Source of the DNA: Scatosoma sp045614565
GTDB taxonomy: Bacteria > Bacillota > Clostridia > Christensenellales > Borkfalkiaceae
NCBI GenBank assembly: GCA_045614565.1
Contig: JAZLDG010000101.1
Span: 1 to 64,000, forward strand
Reading direction: 5' to 3'
Length of the DNA: 64,000 nucleotides
Of this stretch, positions 33,867 through 42,572 are shown piece after piece. The notes below the pieces were generated by a model that saw only the letters and a list, made by a program, of their open reading frames with translations, searched no databases and was not told where the DNA came from. Position numbers and translations under genes: made by a program. Numbering within the stretch: the first letter of the stretch is position 1; the number at the start of each line of letters is the position of its first letter.

Positions 33867-35009
33867 TTATATAAATATTGTTTCTTTTTTCGGGGTAGGA
33901 TATAAAAGGTTGTGTACTCGTTCAGCGAATAGGTCGCTATCAAAGCAACGTTTTGCCGTTTCGTTTAATTTACTATCGTCGTGCGCCCTTGCAAGTAAAG
34001 GAAAGTTGCTTTCGCTTAACGCGCTTAAAAGGTCGTTCCGTTCCTTTTTAATCGCTAACACTCGCAAGTACAGTGGAGTGTGTAAAGATTCGCGAATGAG
34101 CGTTTCGTCGATCTTTAATAAATTCTGCAATAGAATACGGCGAATACGCGACGAAGTATATCTTGCCGAAGTCAACCCCAAAACCACGTTTTCGTTGCTT
34201 TCAGCGGCTCGTTTTAAGGCGTTTTCTAACCCTTCCGTGCAATCTAACGTGCTTGCGATTTCCTGCGCCGTACGCTCAAAAATAGCGTACTTTTCAAGCG
34301 TTTCTAATTTATCGTCAATTTGACTTGGTAAATCTTTTTTTACGAAATCAGGTAGGTTACCCGAAATCGTTGCACCTTGTTGAATTGCCGCGCGTATCGC
34401 GGAAGCAGACGAATAGTTTTCTTGTAATTCTTCGTCCAAATATCCCGCCCCCGTGCGTTGAATGGGTAAAATATCTATATTTGTATTTGACGATAAAATT
34501 GCCTTTGTATATTCAAGACCTAAAATATTATTCGGCGCGGACAACAAATCAAAGGGGATAAAGCCTGCGTATGCGTTGGCGCGGGCTTTTGCGTAGCTAA
34601 CGCCCGATTTGATTTCTTGCTTGATTTTCTCGGATATTTCTTGCGGTTCTTCCCGTAAATATCTTGCGGCGGAAATAAACGCGAGCTTATCCGCGTTTTC
34701 CGCACCGAAGCAAAGCGTTTTAATAGACGGAATGGACGATAAAATATGAATGGCGCCTTTGGCGAAAATTTCGGCGTTAGAAGTCGCGAAAGGCGTGGGG
34801 AGTTCGATTACGGCGTCGGCTCCTGCTTGAACGGCGTGTTTTGCGCGTATATGTTTATTGATAATAGCGGCTTGACCGCGTTGTACGAAGTTTCCGCTCA
34901 TAATACAAAGGACGGCGTCGGCTTGGGATTGCTCTCTTGCGGCATTTAATTGCCGTAAATGTCCGTTATGGAAGGGATTGTATTCGCAAATAATCGCGCA
35001 AATTTTCAT
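33867..35009 (-). CDS. tmcAL: tRNA(Met) cytidine acetate ligase (YlbM family)
   Basis: 380 residues. The N-terminus MKICAIICEYNPFHNGHLRQL is the nucleotidyltransferase HxGH signature. IMSGNFVQRGQAAIINKHIRA and VIELPTPFATSNAEIFAKGAI are diagnostic for the YlbM/TmcAL family, and the C-terminal part has ARYTSSRIRRILLQNLL. TmcAL uses ATP and acetate to acetylate the wobble cytidine of elongator tRNA-Met (ac4C34). Its promoter region is shared with the divergent pta gene. Confidence 0.9.
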   Translation of the reverse strand: MKICAIICEYNPFHNGHLRQLNAAREQSQADAVLCIMSGNFVQRGQAAIINKHIRAKHAVQAGADAVIELPTPFATSNAEIFAKGAIHILSSIPSIKTLCFGAENADKLAFISAARYLREEPQEISEKIKQEIKSGVSYAKARANAYAGFIPFDLLSAPNNILGLEYTKAILSSNTNIDILPIQRTGAGYLDEELQENYSSASAIRAAIQQGATISGNLPDFVKKDLPSQIDDKLETLEKYAIFERTAQEIASTLDCTEGLENALKRAAESNENVVLGLTSARYTSSRIRRILLQNLLKIDETLIRESLHTPLYLRVLAIKKERNDLLSALSESNFPLLARAHDDSKLNETAKRCFDSDLFAERVHNLLYPTPKKETIFI

Positions 35010-35026
35010 TTTCTTTCTTGAATTCC

Positions 35027-35055
35027 TTTACTTTGAAAAAAATGTGTGCTATAAT
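35027..35055 (+). promoter_or_regulatory. Promoter of pta
   Basis: TTTACT, 17-bp spacer, TATAAT with extended TGC. Confidence 0.7.
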
Positions 35056-35067
35056 AACACCGTGTTA
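35055..35067. promoter_or_regulatory. 13-bp palindrome at the pta transcription start
   Basis: TAACAC-C-GTGTTA begins at the last base of the -10, an operator position. No regulator can be named. Confidence 0.45.
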
Positions 35068-35121
35068 AAAATATTATACACGAAAAGATAAAATAAATAA
35101 AGCGTTTTCAAGAGGTAAATT

Positions 35122-36123
35122 ATGAAGAATATTTTGGACGAAATCAAAAGTAAAGCCAAAGCCTTACAAAAAACGATCGTTCTTTGTGAAGGCGAAGATT
35201 CGCGTGTGGTAAAAGCCGCGGCGGACGCAACCAAAGAAGGCGTTGCAAAAATCGTTTTGCTTGGCGACGAAGCCGCAATCAAAGCGGCAAACCCCGACGT
35301 GGATTTGACGGGCGTAGAAATCGTAAATCCGCTCACGAGCGAGAAATTGCCCGCGTATAACGCGAAGCTTTGCGAGCTTCGAGCATCCAAAGGAATGACG
35401 AGTGAACAAGCGGCAAAACTGCTTGCGGATGGTACGTATTTCGGCGCGATGATGCTCAAAATGGGGGACGTAGACGGACTTGTTTCAGGGGCTTGCCATT
35501 CGACGGCAAATACGCTTCGTCCAGGACTTCAAATAATCAAAACGGCGAAAGGCGTTTCTTCCGTTTCAAGCTTCAATCTTATGATTTGTCCGCCGCAGGG
35601 CAATCAATACTGCCCCGACGGTCTTGTCGTGTTTGCGGATTGCGGATTAAATCCCACGTATACGAGCGAAGGTCTTGCGGATTGCGCGATTGCAACGGCA
35701 AACTCCGCAAAAGCGATTGCAGGTATTGAACCGAAGGTAGCGATGCTTTCCTTCTCTACGATGGGTAGCGCAAAGCACGACAACGTAACGATGGTTGCGG
35801 AAGCGGTTAGAATTGCAAAAGAAAAAGCACCCGAACTTAAAATCGACGGGGAAATGCAATTCGACGCGGCGATCGTTCCGTCCGTAGCGGCGTTGAAAGC
35901 TCCTGCATCCGAAGTTGCGGGTCAAGCTAACGTATTCATTTTCCCTGATTTGCAAGCAGGGAATATCGGTTATAAGATCGCGGAAAGATTAGGCGGTTTT
36001 ATGGCGGTGGGTCCTATTTGTCAAGGTTTTGCAAAACCGCTTAACGATTTGTCGCGCGGATGCAAGAGTGAAGACATTGTAGCGGCGGTTGCGATTACGG
36101 CATTGCAAACGCAGTTGGCTTAA
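35122..36123 (+). CDS. pta: Phosphate acetyltransferase
   Basis: 333 residues, the short Pta form without the N-terminal DRTGG extension. It interconverts acetyl-CoA and acetyl phosphate in fermentative ATP generation. Visible are VLCEGEDSRVVKAA, the MGDVDGLVSGACHSTANTLRPGLQIIKT core, AMLSFSTMGSAKH, DGEMQFDAAIVPSVA and FPDLQAGNIGYKIAER. No acetate kinase gene is adjacent. Ribosome-binding site AAGAGG. Confidence 0.95.
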   Translation: MKNILDEIKSKAKALQKTIVLCEGEDSRVVKAAADATKEGVAKIVLLGDEAAIKAANPDVDLTGVEIVNPLTSEKLPAYNAKLCELRASKGMTSEQAAKLLADGTYFGAMMLKMGDVDGLVSGACHSTANTLRPGLQIIKTAKGVSSVSSFNLMICPPQGNQYCPDGLVVFADCGLNPTYTSEGLADCAIATANSAKAIAGIEPKVAMLSFSTMGSAKHDNVTMVAEAVRIAKEKAPELKIDGEMQFDAAIVPSVAALKAPASEVAGQANVFIFPDLQAGNIGYKIAERLGGFMAVGPICQGFAKPLNDLSRGCKSEDIVAAVAITALQTQLA

Positions 36124-36180
36124 AAACTTAATAAAAGAAAGAATTGTTGTAAAAAAACGGAAAATTCATTGAAAAATAAG

Positions 36181-36209
36181 TTGACAAAGTCGTAGAAATA
36201 TACTATACT
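36181..36209 (+). promoter_or_regulatory. Promoter of the yceD-rpmF pair
   Basis: A perfect TTGACA, 17-bp spacer, TATACT. Only about 12 bases separate the expected transcription start from the ATG. Confidence 0.75.
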
Positions 36210-36227
36210 TGTAAGGCTGGTTTCGTG

Positions 36228-36644
36228 ATGATTATTGACGTAAGAAAGCTGAATGCACAAAAACAGTACGTTGGAACGATGGAATTTGAATACGTCGCCT
36301 CTAACGAACTCATTGATATTCCCTTTGTGAAGTTTGCTTCTCCCGTGAAAGTACTTTTTGATTACGAGCTTTTTGCGGATGACGCAATGGAAATACGCGG
36401 TAGCGTAGCGTTTGAAATACAAGGACAATGTTCAAGATGCTTGAAAGATGCAAGTATGCGGATTGAAGGGGAAATAGACGCGTTGTTCGAGCCGAAGAAA
36501 GACGCGGAAGACTATTCCTACTCTAACGGGATTATCGATTTAAGACAAGCCGTAAAAGAAGCGGTAGCGGGATGTATGCCGTTCACGCTGTCTTGCGGTG
36601 ACGATTGCAAAGGTCTTACGTATTCGGACGAAACGACGGATTAA
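36228..36644 (+). CDS. YceD family protein (DUF177)
   Basis: 138 residues from ATG 36228 (a GTG three bases earlier is possible). The family signature is present: a conserved CSRCLKDA in the middle, then an acidic segment leading to DLRQAVKEAVAGCMPFTLSC and CKGL. YceD-type proteins are almost always encoded directly before rpmF, as here, and are linked to large-subunit rRNA accumulation. The leader is very short and lacks a good Shine-Dalgarno sequence. Confidence 0.85.
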   Translation: MIIDVRKLNAQKQYVGTMEFEYVASNELIDIPFVKFASPVKVLFDYELFADDAMEIRGSVAFEIQGQCSRCLKDASMRIEGEIDALFEPKKDAEDYSYSNGIIDLRQAVKEAVAGCMPFTLSCGDDCKGLTYSDETTD

Positions 36645-36672
36645 AATCAAAAGAAATTAAAAGAGGTGTAAT

Positions 36673-36864
36673 ATGGCAGTACCCAAGAGTAAACAATCGA
36701 AGAGCAGAACGAACAAAAGATTTGCAAACTACAAGGCAACCGCGGCAACGCTTGCGGAATGCCCGCATTGCCACGAATTGAAGCAATCGCATGCAGTATG
36801 CAAGAACTGCGGCTATTACGACGGCAAAGAAGTGGTAGTAGAAAAAGAAGAAGCTCAAAACTAA
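36673..36864 (+). CDS. rpmF: 50S ribosomal protein L32
   Basis: 63 residues. Starts MAVPKSKQSKSRTNKRFANY, the typical basic L32 N-terminus, and has the zinc ribbon CPHCHELKQSHAVCKNC with all four cysteines, so this is the zinc-binding (C+) form. Ribosome-binding site GAGGTG. Follows yceD by 28 bp and ends in a terminator. Confidence 0.95.
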   Translation: MAVPKSKQSKSRTNKRFANYKATAATLAECPHCHELKQSHAVCKNCGYYDGKEVVVEKEEAQN

Positions 36865-36886
36865 TTCGTCTATGCAACAAAGCAGG

Positions 36887-36913
36887 CGGGTGGCGTATGG
36901 CACCCGTCTTTTT
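36887..36913 (+). terminator. Terminator after rpmF
   Basis: CGGGTG / CACCCG stem extended by wobble pairs, followed by TCTTTTT. Confidence 0.75.
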
Positions 36914-36931
36914 GCGTTACAAGGAAAGTAC

Positions 36932-36961
36932 TTGACAGCTTTAAGCGTTTTGTGGTATAAT
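36932..36961 (+). promoter_or_regulatory. Promoter of copA
   Basis: A perfect TTGACA, 18-bp spacer, TATAAT. The -10 overlaps an in-frame ATG at 36960, which rules that ATG out as the start. Confidence 0.75.
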
Positions 36962-36986
36962 GCTGAAAAATACGACGGAGCAAATT

Positions 36987-39380
36987 ATGAAAAATAAATA
37001 TAGCGTTACGGGAATGACCTGCGCGGCTTGTTCGGCAGGAATAGAACGTACGCTCAAAAAAATAAAGGGAATACAAAGCGTAGAAGTATCGTTGATGGGT
37101 GAACGAATGACGGTGGAATACGACGAAACGCTCGTTTCCGAAAAGGATATATTTGATGCGGTAATAGAATTAGGTTACGGCATTGATTATTATAACGAAA
37201 ACGTTTTACAAACCCAAAAACCGCAACCCGACAAGTTAAAAAAGCGTTTTTTCCTGTCGCTTATCTTTTTATTACCGTTGATGTATTTTTCTATGGGCGG
37301 AATGATCGGATTACCCCAACCACCGCAAGAAATCGGCGTTACGATGCAAATGCTTCTCGCACTTGCCGTGATTATCGTTGATTTTAAGTTTTTTTCAAAC
37401 GGAACGAAATCTTTAATCAAACGCTCGCCGAATATGGATACGCTCGTTGCGCTTGGCGCTGGCGTTTCCTTTTTATACAGCTTGACGATGACCGTCCTTT
37501 TATATTTTGGTCATACCCTGCATGCACATTTTTATTACGAATCCGCGGCAATGATTTTAACGCTCGTTACGCTTGGGAAATGGTTGGAAGAAAAATCCAA
37601 AAGAAAAACGGGTGAAGAAATTGAAAAGCTTATTCAGCTTATGCCGAGTACGGTTACGGTTGAACGCGGAAATTCACAACATAAAATCCCGTTTTCGCAA
37701 ATTGCCGTTGGAGATATTCTCGTCGTAAAACAAGGCGAATATATCCCCGTTGACGGTAAAATTATAGACGGTAAAGCGTTTATTGATCGTGCGGCGATCA
37801 CGGGTGAGAGTATGCCGATTGAATTACAAGAAGGCGACGCGGTTACGGGTGCGGATATCGTAAAAAGCGGTTTTATTAAAGTCCTTGCTGAAAAAGTAGG
37901 CACGGATACGACGCTTTCGCAAATCGTTAAAATGGTAAAGGAAGCGGGCGCAAGCAAAGCTCCGATCCAAAAACACGCGGATAAAATTGCGGGCGTTTTC
38001 GTGCCGACGGTGATGTTTATCGCCGTAATCACTTTTATTATTTGGTTTACGGTAACGGGGGATATCTCGCAAGCGGCAAATTACGCAATCAGCGTGTTAG
38101 TGATTTCCTGTCCCTGCTCGTTAGGGCTTGCTACGCCCGTAGCGGTAATGGCTGCAACGGGACGGGCTATGTCGCTTGGAATTTTATATAAGGACGCGGA
38201 AGCGTTACAAAAAGCCAAAGACGTAAACTGCGTTTTACTGGATAAAACGGCAACTTTGACGGTTGGACAACCGCGTGTTACCGATTTTGAAACCGTGCAA
38301 GGGGACGGAAGCTTTGCGCTTATTCTTGCAGCTTCTATGGAAATGCAATCTAATCACCCCATAGCCGAGTGTATTCGCTCGTTCGTAGAAGAAAAAACCG
38401 AGCAAAAATATACGGTAAGCGATTATGCATACGAAACGGGCAAGGGGGCAACCGCGGTCTACGAAAATAAACGCTATTTTTTAGGGAATAGGCGTTTGCT
38501 GAATAAACTGAACGTTAGCATTTACGAAGATAAATACGCAAACCAAGGCAAAACGGTCGTATTTCTTGCCGATGAGAAGGAAATTTTAGCGGTGTTTGCC
38601 GTTGCGGACACCTTAAAATCACAAAGTGCGGAAGCCGTTTCGCGGCTTAAAGAACAAAAAATCCGCGTGGCAATGCTGACGGGTGATAATGAACGCGTAG
38701 CAAAAGCGATTGCACGAGAAGCGGGGATAGACGAGTATTTCGCCGAAGCGTTACCCAAAGACAAGGCGGAAGCCGTGGCGCGTGTTCGCGCCGTCGGCGG
38801 CGTCGTTGCAATGGTCGGCGACGGGATTAACGACAGTCCCGCGTTAAAAGAAGCGGACGTAGGCGTTGCGATGGGGAATGGCACGGATATAGCAATCGAT
38901 AGCGCGGACGTCGTTTTATCGCGCGGGGACTTGCGGCTTGTGGATACGATGATACGGTTAAGCCGCGCCACTGTGCAAAATATACGGCAAAACTTATTTT
39001 GGGCGTTCTTTTATAATTGCGTAGCCATTCCCGTTGCGGCTGGTGTGTTTGCGTTTGCAAATTTTACGCTCAATCCTATGATCGGGGCGGCGTGTATGAG
39101 TTTAAGCTCGTTGTTCGTGGTTACGAACGCGCTCCGTTTGACAAGATTTGAGAAAAAGAAGGAGAATTCTATGAAAAAGACTATCAAAATTGAAGGAATG
39201 ATGTGTCAGCATTGTGTGGCGCACGTAACCAAAGCTTTGCAAGGTGTTTTGGGCGTTTCAGGTATTGAAGTTAATCTTAAAAAGAAAACCGCAACCGTGG
39301 AGCTTTCGCAAGATATAAACGACGAAACCTTAAAGACGGCGATTGAAGAAGCGGGTTACGAAGTGAAAAAGATTTTGTGA
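36987..39380 (+). CDS. copA: Copper-exporting P-type ATPase with fused C-terminal CopZ-like domain
   Basis: 797 residues from ATG 36987 (GGAG 8 bp upstream). Order: an N-terminal heavy-metal-associated domain with GMTCAAC; membrane helices; the actuator TGES in AAITGESMPIE; the intramembrane metal site CPC in VISCPCSLGLATP; the phosphorylation motif, here DKTATLT with Asp419; MVGDGINDSPAL; and the final helices ending NALRLTRFEKKKE. Ordinary CopA proteins end there. This frame continues into a second complete metal-binding domain with GMMCQHC (about 729-797). Gly of the near-invariant DKTGT is Ala422. The protein exports Cu+ from the cytoplasm. The fused domain has its own internal ribosome-binding site and start codon. 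An ArsR-type regulator gene follows. Confidence 0.92.
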   Translation: MKNKYSVTGMTCAACSAGIERTLKKIKGIQSVEVSLMGERMTVEYDETLVSEKDIFDAVIELGYGIDYYNENVLQTQKPQPDKLKKRFFLSLIFLLPLMYFSMGGMIGLPQPPQEIGVTMQMLLALAVIIVDFKFFSNGTKSLIKRSPNMDTLVALGAGVSFLYSLTMTVLLYFGHTLHAHFYYESAAMILTLVTLGKWLEEKSKRKTGEEIEKLIQLMPSTVTVERGNSQHKIPFSQIAVGDILVVKQGEYIPVDGKIIDGKAFIDRAAITGESMPIELQEGDAVTGADIVKSGFIKVLAEKVGTDTTLSQIVKMVKEAGASKAPIQKHADKIAGVFVPTVMFIAVITFIIWFTVTGDISQAANYAISVLVISCPCSLGLATPVAVMAATGRAMSLGILYKDAEALQKAKDVNCVLLDKTATLTVGQPRVTDFETVQGDGSFALILAASMEMQSNHPIAECIRSFVEEKTEQKYTVSDYAYETGKGATAVYENKRYFLGNRRLLNKLNVSIYEDKYANQGKTVVFLADEKEILAVFAVADTLKSQSAEAVSRLKEQKIRVAMLTGDNERVAKAIAREAGIDEYFAEALPKDKAEAVARVRAVGGVVAMVGDGINDSPALKEADVGVAMGNGTDIAIDSADVVLSRGDLRLVDTMIRLSRATVQNIRQNLFWAFFYNCVAIPVAAGVFAFANFTLNPMIGAACMSLSSLFVVTNALRLTRFEKKKENSMKKTIKIEGMMCQHCVAHVTKALQGVLGVSGIEVNLKKKTATVELSQDINDETLKTAIEEAGYEVKKIL
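39171..39380 (+). CDS. copZ: Possible internal start: separate CopZ-like copper chaperone
   Basis: Inside the copA frame, AAGGAG lies 6 bp before ATG 39171. The 69 residues from there, starting MKKTIKIEGMMCQHC, are a complete heavy-metal-associated domain of CopZ size. The region could yield a free chaperone as well as the tail of CopA. This is inferred from the ribosome-binding site alone. Confidence 0.45.
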   Translation: MKKTIKIEGMMCQHCVAHVTKALQGVLGVSGIEVNLKKKTATVELSQDINDETLKTAIEEAGYEVKKIL

Positions 39381-39472
39381 CAAAATAAAAGCAAAGATTA
39401 CAAAATCCGCCAGAAAAATATTTGCGCCTTATGTTATCATATTCCCAAGAAAACATATTAGGAGAGATAATT

Positions 39473-39811
39473 ATGACGCAAACTTTACTTTTGGACAAGC
39501 GCACGCAAAGCCTAATTCAAGATTACGTCCCCCAAGGCGATATTTTAGAAGGCGTCGTGTGCTTTTTTTCTGTTTTTGCGGACTATACACGGGTAAAAAT
39601 TCTATCCGCGCTCGCAATCAGCGAATTATGCGTGACCGATTTATCGCGAATTTTAGAGCTTAATCAGACGACGGTATCGCATCAGCTTCGTTTTTTGAAA
39701 AGCGCGGGGATTGTAAAATGTACAAGGCAAGGCAAAATCGTTTTTTACAGCTTAACGAACGACGCCATTAACGACGTATTGTTAAAAGGTATAGAGTTTT
39801 TGGGTTGTTAG
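39473..39811 (+). CDS. ArsR-family metal-responsive regulator
   Basis: 112 residues from ATG 39473, preceded by AGGAGAG. The winged helix is clear: ADYTRVKILSALAISELCVTDLSRI, recognition helix NQTTVSHQLRFLKSAGIV, wing RQGKIVFYSLT. The metal-sensing ELCVCDL motif of ArsR/CadC proteins is ELCVTDL here, so one ligand cysteine is missing; a lone C-terminal Cys remains. Its place after copA suggests it controls metal export, in the position CsoR or CopY often takes. Stop TAG TAG. Confidence 0.85.
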   Translation: MTQTLLLDKRTQSLIQDYVPQGDILEGVVCFFSVFADYTRVKILSALAISELCVTDLSRILELNQTTVSHQLRFLKSAGIVKCTRQGKIVFYSLTNDAINDVLLKGIEFLGC

Positions 39812-39819
39812 TAGATATG

Positions 39820-39840
39820 ACGAAAATTTTTTTCGTTATT
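39820..39840 (+). terminator. Weak terminator after arsR
   Basis: ACGAAAA / TTTTCGT stem with three-base loop, followed by TATT. Confidence 0.4.
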
Positions 39841-39843
39841 TCC

Positions 39844-39872
39844 TTGCAAATTTATAAGATTTAGTATATAAT
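39844..39872 (+). promoter_or_regulatory. Promoter of the uvrC operon
   Basis: TTGCAA, 17-bp spacer, TATAAT. A second -10-like TATAAT at 39919-39924 lies only 6 bp before the uvrC ATG without a good -35. A GC-rich hairpin (39889-39909) lies between them. Confidence 0.5.
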
Positions 39873-39930
39873 AATAGAAGATGAAAAACGGCGGGAATAT
39901 TTTCTGCCGATTTTCACGTATAATTTGGTT

Positions 39931-41739
39931 ATGGCTGCATTACAAGAAAAATTAAAATTGCTTCCCGACAATCCAGGCGTGTATATAATGCTGGATAAAG
40001 ACGGGATCGTAATCTACGTTGGCAAGGCGCGCGTTTTGAAAAATAGGGTGCGTCAATATTTCCATTCGTCGGCAAAAAGCGAAAAGGTAGCCGCAATGGT
40101 GGAAAATATCGCCGACTTTTATTATATTATTACACAAACGGAAATCGACGCCTTGGCGTTAGAAAACAATTTAATTAAAAAGTACAAGCCTAAATATAAC
40201 ATTTTATTAAAAGACGACAAAACTTACCCGTATATCAAAGTATACACAAAAGAAGAATATCCGCGCGTGGCGGTTACGCGTAAAATTAAAAAAGACGGTA
40301 AATATTTCGGTCCGTTTATGGGCGGGGTTCGTTGCGGGGATATTTTAGATATCGTGGCTTCGGTGTATAACGTTCGGACTTGTACGACGACTATCGGCGT
40401 ACAAGCCAAAAAACCCTGTCTTGCCTATCATTTGAAACGCTGCTATGCGCCTTGCGCGCATTTATGCACCAAGGAAGAATACGCCGAACGGGTGAAAAAA
40501 GCTATTTCCTTTTTAGACGGGAACTATGAAGAAGCGGAAGAGATTTTACGAAAAAAAATGCTTAAATTTGCCGAAAACGAAGAATTTGAGTTGGCAATGG
40601 AATACCGCCAAAAGCTACAAATGCTTTCAAAACTCAAATTAAAGCGTATCACTTCGCTAAACCGTGCGATCAATGCGGATATTATCGCTTTGAAAACGAA
40701 TTATTTGTATTCGTCGGTAAATATTTTGGTTACGCGTAGCGGTATTATGCAAGGCAGTAGCAATTTTGCGGTGGAAGATTGTTCCTTTAACGAAACGGAC
40801 GCTTTGACAGGTTTTATTATACAATATTATTCCAATCACGAATTGCCCGAAGAAATCATTACGCAAGAATATTGCGAGAAAAAATTGCTTGAAACGTACT
40901 TTTTGGAAAAGTACGGCAAAAAAGTGGAGATTACGCTTTCAAAGCAAGGCGTAAAAAAACGACTTTTGGAAATGGCGGAAAAAAACGCGGAAGAATATTT
41001 GTCTAAATCCATTGATAAAATCAAGCATAAAGACGATATGACGATTAACGCTTGTAAGCGTTTGCAAGACCTGCTCGGCTTAAAAAAATATCCCAAGCGT
41101 ATGGAATGTTACGATATTTCCAACATCAGCGGTGTGGATAAGGTTGGGTCTATGGTCGTGTTTATCGACGGGGAATCGGATAGAAGCAGCTACCGTAGGT
41201 TTAAGATAAAAACGGTGGAAGGCGCGAACGATTTTGCTTCTCATCAGGAAATGATGAAGCGTAGACTTGCCAAATTAGGCACGGACGAAGAAGCAAGATT
41301 TCCAAAGCCCGATTTGATCGTCATCGACGGGGGGAAGGGTCAGCTTTCCGCCGTAAAAGAAATTTTTGACGAAGCCGGCATAAAAGATATTGAGCTTATT
41401 TCGCTTGCCGAGCGTGACGAAGAGATTTTTACGCTAAATTCGTCGCAAAGCATACTTTTGGATAAACGCGATTATGCGTTAAAGGTCTTGCAACGTATTC
41501 GTGACGAAGCGCATCGATTTGCGATTACCTATTTTAGAAGTTTGCATTCTAAACGCAACCTTGCTTCCGTTTTACAGGAAATTGACGGGATCGGCAAGAG
41601 AAAGCAAATCGCACTTATGGAAAAATTCGGTACGATTGATAAAATAATGAACGCAAGCGTAGAAGAGCTTTGTCAAACGGACGGAATCGGCGAAGAATTA
41701 GCGCAAAAAATTAAAACACATTTTAAGGAGAATTTATAA
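39931..41739 (+). CDS. uvrC: Excinuclease ABC subunit C
   Basis: 602 residues. Makes the two incisions of nucleotide excision repair after UvrAB. GIY-YIG nuclease domain at the N-terminus (DNPGVYIMLDKDGIVIYVGKA, then KNRVRQYF). The Cys-rich region CLAYHLKRCYAPCAHLC, UVR domain (about 200-235), RNase H-like C-terminal nuclease with ECYDISNISG and LIVIDGGKGQLSA, and a helix-hairpin-helix tail. I use ATG 39931; no Shine-Dalgarno is visible. First gene of a probable operon with the Cof-type HAD, hprK, U32 protease and mutS2, all overlapping or nearly touching. Confidence 0.93.
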   Translation: MAALQEKLKLLPDNPGVYIMLDKDGIVIYVGKARVLKNRVRQYFHSSAKSEKVAAMVENIADFYYIITQTEIDALALENNLIKKYKPKYNILLKDDKTYPYIKVYTKEEYPRVAVTRKIKKDGKYFGPFMGGVRCGDILDIVASVYNVRTCTTTIGVQAKKPCLAYHLKRCYAPCAHLCTKEEYAERVKKAISFLDGNYEEAEEILRKKMLKFAENEEFELAMEYRQKLQMLSKLKLKRITSLNRAINADIIALKTNYLYSSVNILVTRSGIMQGSSNFAVEDCSFNETDALTGFIIQYYSNHELPEEIITQEYCEKKLLETYFLEKYGKKVEITLSKQGVKKRLLEMAEKNAEEYLSKSIDKIKHKDDMTINACKRLQDLLGLKKYPKRMECYDISNISGVDKVGSMVVFIDGESDRSSYRRFKIKTVEGANDFASHQEMMKRRLAKLGTDEEARFPKPDLIVIDGGKGQLSAVKEIFDEAGIKDIELISLAERDEEIFTLNSSQSILLDKRDYALKVLQRIRDEAHRFAITYFRSLHSKRNLASVLQEIDGIGKRKQIALMEKFGTIDKIMNASVEELCQTDGIGEELAQKIKTHFKENL

Positions 41740-42572
41740 TGAAAAGGCTGCATTACGCCTTAATCGTTTCCGACTTCGACGGAACGCTCGTTCGCGACGA
41801 CGGGAATATCGACGAAGCAAATAAAATCGCTATTAAGGAATATACGGAAAACGGCGGTATTTTTGCTATTTCCACGGGTCGTATGCCGTACGGGATTTTA
41901 CCCCGCGCCAAAGAATTAGGCTTAAAAGGTATTTTATGCGCTTGTCAAGGCGCGGTGATAATGGATATAGAAAGCGGTGAAGCCTTGCTTGAAGGCACGA
42001 TCCCTTGCGAGATTACGGTGGATATTTGTGAAAAAATGGAAGCTTTGGGCTTACATATCCACGTTTACGACCAAACCGATTATTATTGCAATATGGACGA
42101 CGACGCTTTGAAATTGTACCAAAAAGCCGTTCGTACAACGCCGATATTAGTAACGGACAAACCGATGTCCGTGTACGTAAAAGAAAAGGGTATTTGTGCG
42201 TATAAGGTGCTTGCTATGGTCAATCCCAAGGACAACGTAAGAATTATGCAAGCTTTGGAAAAAGAAAATTTTACAGACTGTTGCGTTACGAAAAGCGCGG
42301 ACTTTTTGGTAGAAGTTATCAACGCTTCCTATTCCAAAGGTACTGCGGTCGAGTTTTTAGCGGAGCGGTACGGGGTTCCGATTGAAAAAACGATCGGTGT
42401 TGGGGATCAGCAAAACGATATTCCGATGATCAAAGCGGCAGGGTTGGGGATTGCCGTCAAAAACGCGGATGAAGCCTTGAAAAAAGAAGCCGTCGTTTTG
42501 GAATATACGAACGAAGAAGCGGCTATCGCTAAAATTATAGAAAAATACGGTTATACGGAGGACAAAATATGA
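41739..42572 (+). CDS. Cof-type HAD-IIB phosphatase
   Basis: 277 residues. Motif I is IVSDFDGTLVRDDG, motif II AISTGRMPYG, and motif IV GVGDQQNDIPMIKAAGLGIAVKNADE, with a large type IIB cap between. Such enzymes dephosphorylate sugar phosphates or flavin precursors; the substrate cannot be told. ATG overlaps the uvrC stop by one base, and the stop overlaps hprK by four. Confidence 0.88.
   Translation: MKRLHYALIVSDFDGTLVRDDGNIDEANKIAIKEYTENGGIFAISTGRMPYGILPRAKELGLKGILCACQGAVIMDIESGEALLEGTIPCEITVDICEKMEALGLHIHVYDQTDYYCNMDDDALKLYQKAVRTTPILVTDKPMSVYVKEKGICAYKVLAMVNPKDNVRIMQALEKENFTDCCVTKSADFLVEVINASYSKGTAVEFLAERYGVPIEKTIGVGDQQNDIPMIKAAGLGIAVKNADEALKKEAVVLEYTNEEAAIAKIIEKYGYTEDKI

Noticed and set aside
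33764..33880. Attachment-site remnant next to tRNA-Thr(CGT)
   Set aside because: There is a 13-bp AT-rich direct repeat, but no copy of the tRNA 3' end and no integrase; the repeat is likely chance in AT-rich sequence.
36960..36986. ATG at 36960 as start of copA
   Set aside because: It lies in the -10 hexamer; ATG 36987 has a ribosome-binding site and aligns with CopA N-termini.
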